Origin: an uncultured Lachnospiraceae bacterium
GTDB taxonomy: Bacteria; Bacillota; Clostridia; Lachnospirales; Lachnospiraceae
DNA: 18,953 nt
Direction of reading: 5' to 3'
Assembly: GCA_947177515.1 (NCBI GenBank)
Contig: CAMWUU010000016.1
Location: 1 to 18,953, forward strand
A program made the position numbers and the translations under genes. Positions 12,698 through 18,953 of the stretch are shown here, piece after piece. Below the pieces are notes generated by a model. The model was given only the letters and a program-made list of their open reading frames with translations. It did not search any database and was not told the DNA's origin. Every line of letters starts with the position of its first letter. Within the stretch, counting starts at the first letter, position 1.

Positions 12698-13705
12698 ATG
12701 GGACTGATTTTACCAGAAGGTTATGATGCGAAAATTGATGTGCGGCAGACGCAGGAGGCGATCAAATACATCCGTGACACGTTCCAGAAGGAATTTGGGA
12801 AAGAATTAAATCTCGAACGCATTTCCGCCCCGCTTTTTGTCGAGAAAAATTCGGGGCTTAATGATGATTTAAATGGCGTGGAACGCAAAGTTTCTTTCGA
12901 CTTGGGCGATGTGCCGGGTGAGGAGATGGAAGTAGTCCAGTCGCTGGCTAAGTGGAAACGTATGGCTCTTAAGCGCTACGGGTTCCTGCCGGGTGAAGGG
13001 CTATATACGAATATGAACGCGATCAGGCGCGATGAGGAACTGGATAATCTGCATTCTTGCTATGTAGATCAGTGGGACTGGGAGAAAGTGATTACAAAAG
13101 AGCAGCGCAAGGTGGAAACCTTACAGTCGGTAGTCCGGCAGATTTTTAAGGTGATCAAGCATATGGAACATGAAGTGTGGTATAAATATCCGCAGGCAGT
13201 AAACCATCTGCCGGATGATATATATTTTATCAATTCGGACGAACTGCTTTCACGCTATCCGGATAAAACACCGAAGGAGCGTGAGAATGCAATTGCAAAA
13301 GAACATGGCTGTGTTTTTATTATGAAGATCGGTGATGCGCTGGCCGATGGAAAACCACATGACGGGCGTGCTCCGGATTATGATGACTGGGCATTAAATG
13401 GGGATATTTTATTCTGGTATGAAACGCTTGGCTGTGCGCTTGAGGTATCCAGTATGGGGATACGTGTCGACGAGGCTTCACTTGCAGCGCAGCTAAAAAA
13501 GTCGGGATGTGAGGAGCGCAGGAAGTTGCCGTATCACAGGATGCTGCTTAGTGGGGAATTGCCATATACCATCGGCGGTGGTATCGGACAGTCGCGCCTG
13601 TGTATGCTTTTACTTGGCCGCGCCCATGTCGGCGAAGTGCAGGCAAGCATCTGGCCACAGGAAATGAGACAGGCCTGCCGCGAACATGGAATCATACTAC
13701 TGTAG
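12698..13705 (+). CDS. asnA: Aspartate--ammonia ligase (asparagine synthetase A)
   Basis: The 335-aa protein makes asparagine from aspartate, ammonia and ATP, through an aspartyl-AMP intermediate, in the cytoplasm. It matches AsnA throughout: the N-terminal segment RISAPLFVEKNSGLNDDLNGVERKV with the substrate-binding SGLND, LAKWKRMALKRYGF, the class II synthetase-like motif TNMNAIRRDEELDNLHS, YVDQWDWE, and the ATP-binding end GGGIGQSRLCMLLL. Length is close to the 330 aa of E. coli AsnA. AAGGAGG lies 10 bases before the ATG. A single promoter and a structured leader precede it. No clear terminator follows, so some transcripts may continue into ppk1. Confidence 0.96.
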   Translation: MGLILPEGYDAKIDVRQTQEAIKYIRDTFQKEFGKELNLERISAPLFVEKNSGLNDDLNGVERKVSFDLGDVPGEEMEVVQSLAKWKRMALKRYGFLPGEGLYTNMNAIRRDEELDNLHSCYVDQWDWEKVITKEQRKVETLQSVVRQIFKVIKHMEHEVWYKYPQAVNHLPDDIYFINSDELLSRYPDKTPKERENAIAKEHGCVFIMKIGDALADGKPHDGRAPDYDDWALNGDILFWYETLGCALEVSSMGIRVDEASLAAQLKKSGCEERRKLPYHRMLLSGELPYTIGGGIGQSRLCMLLLGRAHVGEVQASIWPQEMRQACREHGIILL

Positions 13706-13894
13706 TACTGCGCATATACTACATAGTTGGCGCGGCAGTCCGCTGATAAGTGCGCTAAATGAATCTGCCCAATATGTTTTTTAATTTTTTGTCAGGGTGT
13801 GTCTGAAAACTGTTTTCTATGGGCTGTGTGTCACACTTTGTGGGGGATTTATGCCAAAAAAATAATTGCAAAAGCAGGAAAGGAGAGGGAAAAA

Positions 13895-16222
13895 ATGGGG
13901 GAAAAGAAAAGTGGGAGTACAAAAGCGGAGTGTTATTCAAACAGGGAACTATCCTGGCTGAAATTTAACGGGCGTGTCCTTGAGGAGGCGGCGGACGAAT
14001 CCGTGCCTCTCGCGGAACGACTGACATTTGCGTCGATTTTCCAGAGCAACCTGGATGAGTTTTTTATGGTGCGTGTCGGGTCACTGCATGATCAGATGCT
14101 GTATTCACCAGAACTGCGGGAAAATAAAACAAAAATGAACCCGCAGCAGCAGATTGCGGCAATTCTCGATGAAAGCCGGGAACTTTGTCGGAAAAAGGAT
14201 GCAATTTATTTTGATCTGATGGCGCAGGTACAGGAGAGGGGCGGTGTGGAACTTATTGATTTTGCAAAGCTTTCCGAGGAGGATGCCGCGTATCTTGAGG
14301 TTTATTTTAACACGGAGATCCGCCCGCTGATCTCGCCGCAGGTAGTCGGAAAACGCCAGCCATTTCCGTTCTTAAAGAATAAGGAAATCTATGCGGTTGT
14401 GGCGCTCGAGGCGAAAAACAGTGACAAGATCGGTATCGTGCCATGCAACAATGGGCTGTTTGACCGTCTGATCCAGCTAAAGACCGATCCGAACCGCTTT
14501 ATGCTTGTGGAGGAGCTGATCCTTCATTTTGCACCGGAGATTTTTGACCACTATAAAATAAAATCAGAGTCCTTGCTGCGTGTTGTGCGCAATGCTGACC
14601 TTGAAACAGAAGAGGAGAGTGTTTTCGAGGAACTGCCGGCGGAGGAAGGCGTGGATTACCGCGAGGCAATGGTGGAATTATTAAAGCGCCGCAAAAAGCT
14701 GTGCGCTGTACGGGCAGAGCTAAGCCGTACACTGGATGAGGAGATTGTGAAAAAATTGTGTGAGTACCTGGATCTGACAAAGGAACAGATTTTTTATATT
14801 GAATCTCCGCTTGACCTTTCTTTTGTCTTCCAGTTACAGGATCATCTGAAAACAAAGCCGGAATTATTCTATGAAAGGCGTGTGCCGCAAAAGAGTGCAA
14901 TGGTGCGGGATGATGCGCCCCTGATGGATCAGATTGCAAAAAAGGATATTCTTTTGTGCTATCCGTATGAAAGCATCCAGCCGTTTTTGCGCCTGCTTGA
15001 TGAGGCAGCCTCCGATCCGGAGGTAGTTTCCATGAAAATGACGCTTTACAGGGTGGCAAAATATAGCAAGGTAATTGATGCACTGATTAAGGCAGCAGAA
15101 AACGGTAAAGAGGTTGTGGTTCTGGTTGAGCTGCGCGCGCGTTTTGACGAGGAGAATAATATCGGCTGGTCAAGACGGTTAGAGGAAGCGGGCTGCCGCA
15201 TTATTTATGGGCTGGATGGTTTGAAAGTGCATTCAAAACTTTGTCTGATCACTCGCAAGACAAAGAAAAAGATACAGTATATTACCCAGATTGGAACGGG
15301 AAACTATAATGAAAAAACATCAACTCTTTACACGGATTATTCGCTGATGACAGCGTCTACGGATATTGGCTTGGAAGCGCTTATGGTATTTAATGCGCTC
15401 TCAATGGGACAGGTCTGCGAGCCGATGACAAGGCATCTTCTGGTTGCGCCAAACGGATTGCGCCCGGGGATTCTGGAATGGATGGATCGGGAAATAGAAA
15501 TTGCGAAAAAAGGCGGGCATGGCTATATTGGCGCGAAGCTGAATGCCCTAACCGATAAGGTGTTGATTGAAAAATTAATTGAAGCGTCCCAGGCAGGGGT
15601 CCGAATCGAGCTGGTGATCCGGGGGATCTGTTGCCTGAACCCGGGTATTAAAGGCTACACGGAAAATATCACCGTGGTCAGTATTGTAGGGAGGTTCCTA
15701 GAGCACGCCAGAATCTATATTTTCGGTTCCGGGGAGCGCAGGGCGCTTTATATTTCGTCCGCAGATTTTATGACGCGCAATACAGTGCGCCGGATCGAGG
15801 TGGCGGTGCGTGTAGAATCGGAGCAGCTTAGCAACCGGATTGCCCAGATGTTTAAGACGATGCTTTCGGACAATGTCAAGGGCAGACTGATGAAGTCCGA
15901 TGGCACTTATGTACACAGGCAGGCGCGCAAGAAGGCAGTTAACTCGCAGGAACTCTTTTATGAACAGGCATATGAACAAGCCGAAAGGGCATTGAAAGAA
16001 AGGGAAGCAAAAGAAGCAAAAGAGGCAAAAAAAGCCGGGAAAAAAGAAGAAAAGAAAAATTCTAAAAGCGGTGCAGTAACGGAATCCGCCGATAAAAAGG
16101 CAGAAGTACAGGAAGCAGAAAACGCACCGGAAGTGGTGAAAGAGCAAAAAACGGTGAAATCCACAAAGAAAGCTACTTCGCGAGCTGCGGCAAAACCAGC
16201 GAAAAAAGGGGCATCACAATAG
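13895..16222 (+). CDS. ppk1: Polyphosphate kinase 1
   Basis: The 775-aa protein reversibly makes polyphosphate from ATP. It has the four-part PPK1 layout: N domain from NRELSWLKFNGRVLEEA (about residues 14-30), head domain, and two phospholipase-D-like C domains. The phosphorylated histidine of E. coli (H435) corresponds to H446 in KVHSKLCLITRK. The second conserved His (H454) is replaced by Q465 in YITQIGTGNYNEKTS. R/K-rich ATP-site motifs such as MKMTLYRVAKYSKV are present. The protein is longer than the usual 690 aa because of an Ala/Lys/Glu tail of about 80 residues (AKEAKEAKKAGKKEEKK and on). AAAGGAGAGG lies 6-8 bases before the ATG at 13895; an in-frame ATG at 13799 has no ribosome site. 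The pfk gene follows after 187 bases. Confidence 0.94.
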   Translation: MGEKKSGSTKAECYSNRELSWLKFNGRVLEEAADESVPLAERLTFASIFQSNLDEFFMVRVGSLHDQMLYSPELRENKTKMNPQQQIAAILDESRELCRKKDAIYFDLMAQVQERGGVELIDFAKLSEEDAAYLEVYFNTEIRPLISPQVVGKRQPFPFLKNKEIYAVVALEAKNSDKIGIVPCNNGLFDRLIQLKTDPNRFMLVEELILHFAPEIFDHYKIKSESLLRVVRNADLETEEESVFEELPAEEGVDYREAMVELLKRRKKLCAVRAELSRTLDEEIVKKLCEYLDLTKEQIFYIESPLDLSFVFQLQDHLKTKPELFYERRVPQKSAMVRDDAPLMDQIAKKDILLCYPYESIQPFLRLLDEAASDPEVVSMKMTLYRVAKYSKVIDALIKAAENGKEVVVLVELRARFDEENNIGWSRRLEEAGCRIIYGLDGLKVHSKLCLITRKTKKKIQYITQIGTGNYNEKTSTLYTDYSLMTASTDIGLEALMVFNALSMGQVCEPMTRHLLVAPNGLRPGILEWMDREIEIAKKGGHGYIGAKLNALTDKVLIEKLIEASQAGVRIELVIRGICCLNPGIKGYTENITVVSIVGRFLEHARIYIFGSGERRALYISSADFMTRNTVRRIEVAVRVESEQLSNRIAQMFKTMLSDNVKGRLMKSDGTYVHRQARKKAVNSQELFYEQAYEQAERALKEREAKEAKEAKKAGKKEEKKNSKSGAVTESADKKAEVQEAENAPEVVKEQKTVKSTKKATSRAAAKPAKKGASQ

Positions 16223-16267
16223 ATGGCAAAGGCGGGATGGGATAACCCTGCGCAAAAGGAACATCAA

Positions 16268-16290
16268 AAATAAAGCGGATACGCTTATTT
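16268..16290. terminator. Weak stem-loop after ppk1
   Basis: AAATAAAGCG (16268-16277) pairs with CGCTTATTT (16282-16290) with one bulged base and a GATA loop. AT-rich flanks give a short U-tract on either strand. It lies about 45 bases past the ppk1 stop. Confidence 0.35.
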
Positions 16291-16336
16291 TCAGGTTGTT
16301 TCCTGTGGGGAACGTCGCGGGGAGCAGCCTGGGTGC

Positions 16337-16364
16337 GGACGGGACTAAAAAATGGTTGCCGTCC
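16337..16364 (+). promoter_or_regulatory. Stem-loop in the pfk leader
   Basis: GGACGG (16337-16342) pairs exactly with CCGTCC (16359-16364) over a 16-base loop containing an A-tract. No T run follows. It lies 45 bases before the pfk start and may affect translation or RNA stability. Confidence 0.35.
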
Positions 16365-16409
16365 CACAAATAGGAATGGAAAGAAGGACGTTCCGGAATG
16401 GAGGACAAA

Positions 16410-17483
16410 ATGAAGAAAATCGGTATGTTGACAAGCGGCGGAGATTGCCAGGCACTCAATGCGACCATGCGCGGCGTGGCAAAGGGATTGTTCAGCAGCG
16501 GGGAGAAAGTGGAAGTATACGGTTTCCTTGAAGGTTACCGGGGGCTGATGTATGGCAATTACAGAAAAATGTCCGAGAAGGATTTCTCCGGTATTTTAAC
16601 GCGCGGCGGCACGATTCTTGGCACATCACGCCAGCCATTCAAGCAGATGCGCGTAATTGAGGACGGGTTTGACAAAGTACAGGCGATGAAAGAAACATAC
16701 AGGAGGCTTGACCTTGACTGTCTTGTAGTACTTGGGGGAAATGGTTCGCAAAAGAGCGCGAACATGCTGTCCGAGGAAGGTCTTAATGTGGTAGGGCTGC
16801 CAAAGACCATCGACAACGATATCTGGGGTACGGATGTGACATTTGGCTTCCAGAGTGCGGTGGAGATTGCAACGGAGGCAATCGACAATATTCATACAAC
16901 AGCGGAGTCCCATGGCCGTGTCTTTATTCTTGAATTAATGGGTCATAAGGTGGGCTGGGTAACACTGCATGCGGGGATTGCCGGCGGCGCGGATGTTATA
17001 TTGATCCCGGAGATCCCATATGATATCAAGGTGATCTGCAAGGCTCTGCGTGACCGCGAGAAGGCGGGCAAGAGCTTCTCCATTATCGCGGTGGCAGAGG
17101 GTGCTATCTCAAAGGAAACCGCAGCGCTTTCAAAGAAGGAACGCAAGGAGAAGATTGCAAATTCAAAATATCCGTCGGCAGCATATGAAATTGCTGCGGA
17201 GATTACCAAAAAGACCGGGCAGGAAGTACGCGTTACGGTGCCGGGACACACGCAGCGCGGCGGAAGCCCTTGCCCGTTTGACCGCGTGCTCTCAAGCCGT
17301 CTTGGCGCTATGGGTGCAAAGTTGATTTTAAATGAGGATTACGGCAAACTGGTGGTTATGCGCAATGACAATGTGACCGCGATTCCGCTTTCAGAAAGCG
17401 CGGGGAAACTCAAATATGTGGATCCGAAGGATGATATTATCGAGAGTGCAAAGATGCTTGGAATTTCGTTTGGGGATAAGTAG
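16410..17483 (+). CDS. 6-phosphofructokinase, group III-like
   Basis: The 357-aa protein phosphorylates fructose 6-phosphate in glycolysis. It has the PFK nucleotide loop LTSGGDCQALNATMRG (residues 7-22), the catalytic motif PKTIDNDIWGTD (131-142, with the base Asp135), MGHKVGWVTLHAG and the sugar-binding PGHTQRGGSPCPFDR (278-292). In the phosphoryl-donor loop Gly112 (E. coli G104) favours ATP, whereas PPi-dependent enzymes have Asp; Lys132 (E. coli G124) is as in group III and PPi enzymes. The preceding residue is Asn111 where Asp103 normally binds Mg. The donor is therefore probably ATP but not certain. The start at 16410 follows GGAGG by 5 bases and gives the usual MKKIG N-terminus; an ATG at 16398 would add four residues. 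Confidence 0.92.
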   Translation: MKKIGMLTSGGDCQALNATMRGVAKGLFSSGEKVEVYGFLEGYRGLMYGNYRKMSEKDFSGILTRGGTILGTSRQPFKQMRVIEDGFDKVQAMKETYRRLDLDCLVVLGGNGSQKSANMLSEEGLNVVGLPKTIDNDIWGTDVTFGFQSAVEIATEAIDNIHTTAESHGRVFILELMGHKVGWVTLHAGIAGGADVILIPEIPYDIKVICKALRDREKAGKSFSIIAVAEGAISKETAALSKKERKEKIANSKYPSAAYEIAAEITKKTGQEVRVTVPGHTQRGGSPCPFDRVLSSRLGAMGAKLILNEDYGKLVVMRNDNVTAIPLSESAGKLKYVDPKDDIIESAKMLGISFGDK

Positions 17484-17602
17484 GCGGATGATATCAGGTT
17501 TTGCTTCTCCCAGATAGCAGGATATCCGAAAGCGATCTGAAAGAAGCGCTGTTTGGATTGCGCTGCAGCATGGATAAGGAACAGATATTGTGAAAAGACA
17601 AT

Positions 17603-17654
17603 AATGGGGCGTTGTAAGCATGACCGGATATTTTCATGCATATGGCGCTCCATT
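17603..17654. terminator. Large convergent stem-loop, probable bidirectional terminator
   Basis: AATGGGGCG (17603-17611) pairs with CGCTCCATT (17646-17654), with one G-U pair. Inside it GCATGA (17618-17623) pairs exactly with TCATGC (17634-17639). ATTCTTTTCAT follows on the plus strand and ATTGTCTTTTC on the minus strand. The stem includes the stop codon of the minus-strand gene. Confidence 0.65.
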
Positions 17655-18386
17655 ATTCTTTTCATATATGTAGAGATTTCCCTGTTTTCCCACCCGCCTT
17701 ACAGCGCCGACAAAATTTAATATATTAAGTGATACATTGGCGAGGGGCTGGTTAACATGCGCTGATTTTTTAAAATCTTTTGATGTAAACTGTTCCGGAA
17801 GGTTATCCGGGATAAGGCGCACATAGTCATCCGTGTTGTTTATTGTAACTTCATCGTAAAGATGAAGGGGCAGCGAATCGTTTTTGGTTGCCCCTTTTCG
17901 TTTATTTTTGCTAAAGCCGTCAAGGAAGCGGTATTCTTCCACATCAAGCAGCGCAATATGGATATGAAGGTGTTTGTTGTCCAAGTAGGTTTTAATGCGG
18001 TAAAGTTCCGGGAAAATAGCATAGCAACTGCCGTGTTTTGGGGACTTGCGCGGTGCGGTTACTTCCCCGGTGAGCGGGTCGATGTAACGCAGGTATTTGG
18101 TATGGGCGACCGGATAGACAATGTTTACATCACACAGCGGCAAAAATGCGTCTAATTTTCGGCGCAGGGTATTAAAATTACGTGTCTGGATCTCAAAGAT
18201 TTCCCTGCCAGTATATGCGTCCGCCACAAATCCGGCGAGTTTTTTCTCATGGTGCGTAATATCCGGCGCATAATAATGTTTCAGGACGGCATGGATCGTT
18301 TTCTCCGCTAGTGTGCCGATCCCAGCGCGTTTTACATTCTGGTGGATAACGCGGCTGCAGGCCTCATCAAAATGTATATTTTCCAT
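17634..18386 (-). CDS. Predicted PD-(D/E)XK nuclease-like protein with C-terminal winged helix
   Basis: The 250-aa protein has a pattern like the restriction-nuclease fold: a helix with E28 (LAEKTIHAVLKHYYAP), then FVADAYTG with D56, then strand IFEIQT with E65 and Q67 (E-x-Q in place of E-x-K), followed by a helix (TLRRKLDAFL) and a strand (VNIVYPV). A basic segment, TAPRKSPKHGSCY, follows. Residues 199-241 (FTSKDFKKSA, then LNILNFVGAVRRVGKQGNLYIYE) look like a winged helix, giving a DNA-binding tail. Function is not known; DNA processing or regulation is inferred. GGAGATC lies about 5 bases before the ATG at 18386; a longer frame to 18476 lacks a ribosome site. It is a single gene, divergent from the promoter at 18470-18498. 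Confidence 0.75.
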   Translation of the reverse strand: MENIHFDEACSRVIHQNVKRAGIGTLAEKTIHAVLKHYYAPDITHHEKKLAGFVADAYTGREIFEIQTRNFNTLRRKLDAFLPLCDVNIVYPVAHTKYLRYIDPLTGEVTAPRKSPKHGSCYAIFPELYRIKTYLDNKHLHIHIALLDVEEYRFLDGFSKNKRKGATKNDSLPLHLYDEVTINNTDDYVRLIPDNLPEQFTSKDFKKSAHVNQPLANVSLNILNFVGAVRRVGKQGNLYIYEKNNGAPYA

Positions 18387-18914
18387 AATAGATCTCCATA
18401 TTTTCTGGTAATAATATGACCGCAATCCCATTCGCTTTTGATGATGGATTAAGACCACAAAAATGACAGTTGCCATAACATACGTTGTTTGCTATAATTT
18501 ACCATACACGAATATTGGTCACTGTATCGATAAGGTTGTGCCAGGAAATCCATGCGAAAACCAGTTTTTTGGCACACAAAAATACAAGGTATAAATGTAT
18601 GGAAATGTCCATTTTAAGGCAGGGACTGCCCGAATTAACGCCTGGGAAATAACCCTGGTATCAACGGGCAAATTTTTTCCGCCTCATGGTTTCACGGATT
18701 TGTTCCTTCGCAGCTTGGATATATCACGCACAGAGGGAAGATTTGTTATGATATATAATCTTTCTGTGTCACCCCTTATATCCGGTTTTCTGGGAATGGA
18801 ACATTGGATTAAGTATAGCAAAAATCGAAAAAAAAAGCAAGAGGGACAAAACCAGTGTATAATTCCCCATTGTCTGGAAAGGGATATAACTTTAGGGAAG
18901 GGAGATACAATCCA
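18387..18914. other. Long gene-free leader with stem-loops
   Basis: Downstream of the 18470-18498 promoter, TGTGCCA (about 18537-18543) pairs with TGGCACA (about 18569-18575), with an inner AAAAC/GTTTT pairing, and GGCAG pairs with CTGCC over a 3-base loop (about 18617-18629). A second TATAAT (about 18879-18884) lies close to the end. A 107-codon frame (18595-18918) crosses the region but looks non-coding: weak ribosome site, no recognisable motif, and an end overlapping the next start. No known riboswitch was recognised. Confidence 0.45.
18470..18498 (+). promoter_or_regulatory. Near-consensus promoter toward the right edge
   Basis: TTGCCA (18470-18475) and TATAAT (18493-18498) are 17 bases apart, and TG-C before the -10 makes it extended. 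It is one of the strongest promoters in the window, yet the next credible start codon is over 400 bases away. Confidence 0.75.
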
Positions 18915-18953
18915 TTGAAAATATTCAAAAACATTTTTTTTAGTATACAGGAA
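18915..18953 (+). CDS. 5' end of a CDS with TTG start (partial)
   Basis: A TTG at 18915 follows AAGGGAG by about 10 bases and opens a frame reading (M)KIFKNIFFSIQE that runs off the window. The short basic-then-hydrophobic start would fit a membrane or exported protein, but 13 codons do not allow a call. Only the ribosome site and open frame support it. Confidence 0.4.
   Translation, partial: MKIFKNIFFSIQE

Noticed and set aside
13706..13798. Terminator after asnA
   Set aside because: T runs exist near 13775-13790 but the only nearby stems are 4-5 bp and more than 20 bases away.
13785..13860. Possible insertion-sequence end (GTGTGTCTGAAAAC, palindromes and repeated GTGTGTC)
   Set aside because: No matching inverted end or flanking duplication was found in the window; left as coincidence.
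14499..15083. 194-codon minus-strand frame inside ppk1
   Set aside because: It lies wholly antisense to a well-supported gene, has no ribosome site, and reads as low-complexity Pro/His/Ser.
15698..16147. Minus-strand frame with Phe/Cys-rich protein antisense to the ppk1 tail
   Set aside because: The apparent membrane protein is the antisense image of Lys/Ala/Glu codons in the PPK1 tail.
18595..18918. 107-codon plus-strand frame near the right edge
   Set aside because: It has a weak ribosome site, no family features, and overlaps both predicted stem-loops and the next start; kept only as part of the leader description.

Overview
The window looks like chromosome of a low-to-mid GC Gram-positive anaerobe of the Clostridia, most like Lachnospiraceae. 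This rests on purine-rich Shine-Dalgarno sites before nearly every gene, sigma-A type promoters with 17-bp spacers, an EFR1-type flavodoxin/ferredoxin protein, a YwnA-like Rrf2 regulator, AsnA-type asparagine synthetase and a 6-phosphofructokinase with the GGNGS/PKTIDND signature. No rRNA, tRNA, CRISPR array or intact transposase was seen.

Left part (1-2280). A gene tail of unknown function ends at 209 and is followed by what looks like a decayed XRE-type HTH gene (240-427). On the minus strand is an EFR1-family ferredoxin gene (550-1317) with a textbook promoter and terminator. Behind its promoter lies about 900 bases without a convincing gene but rich in structure. It holds a 171-bp element with 23-bp inverted ends flanked by an exact 10-bp direct repeat (MITE-like), six 18-bp palindromic tandem repeats, and an open frame of about 340 bp that has no start codon and contains several perfect stem-loops.

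Middle left (2279-5293, plus strand). This is a small accessory cluster: an Rrf2 regulator, a GNAT acetyltransferase, an unrecognised 242-aa protein, a NUDIX hydrolase with a zinc ribbon, and an acidic protein whose N-terminal half resembles HEAT-like/immunity-type proteins. A bidirectional terminator at 5372-5407 separates it from a minus-strand pair of ankyrin-repeat genes (5438-8496), which share one promoter. Upstream of that pair, on the same strand, is a class I/II aminotransferase gene with its own promoter.

Right part (10278-17483). A small alarmone synthetase gene converges on, and overlaps by 14 bp, a gene for a protein with three S1 domains. Divergent from the S1 gene are asnA, then ppk1 (polyphosphate kinase) and a 6-phosphofructokinase gene. 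The block joins (p)ppGpp synthesis, translation, asparagine synthesis, polyphosphate and glycolysis, which suggests a core-metabolism/stress neighbourhood, though no shared operon is shown. PPK1 has Gln where the second conserved His is expected, and PFK has Asn in the usual GGDGS loop.

Right end (17603-18953). A strong convergent stem-loop separates pfk from a minus-strand gene for a predicted PD-(D/E)XK-like plus winged-helix protein. Divergent from that gene, a near-consensus promoter leads into about 400 bases of structured DNA and then a TTG-started gene that runs off the window.
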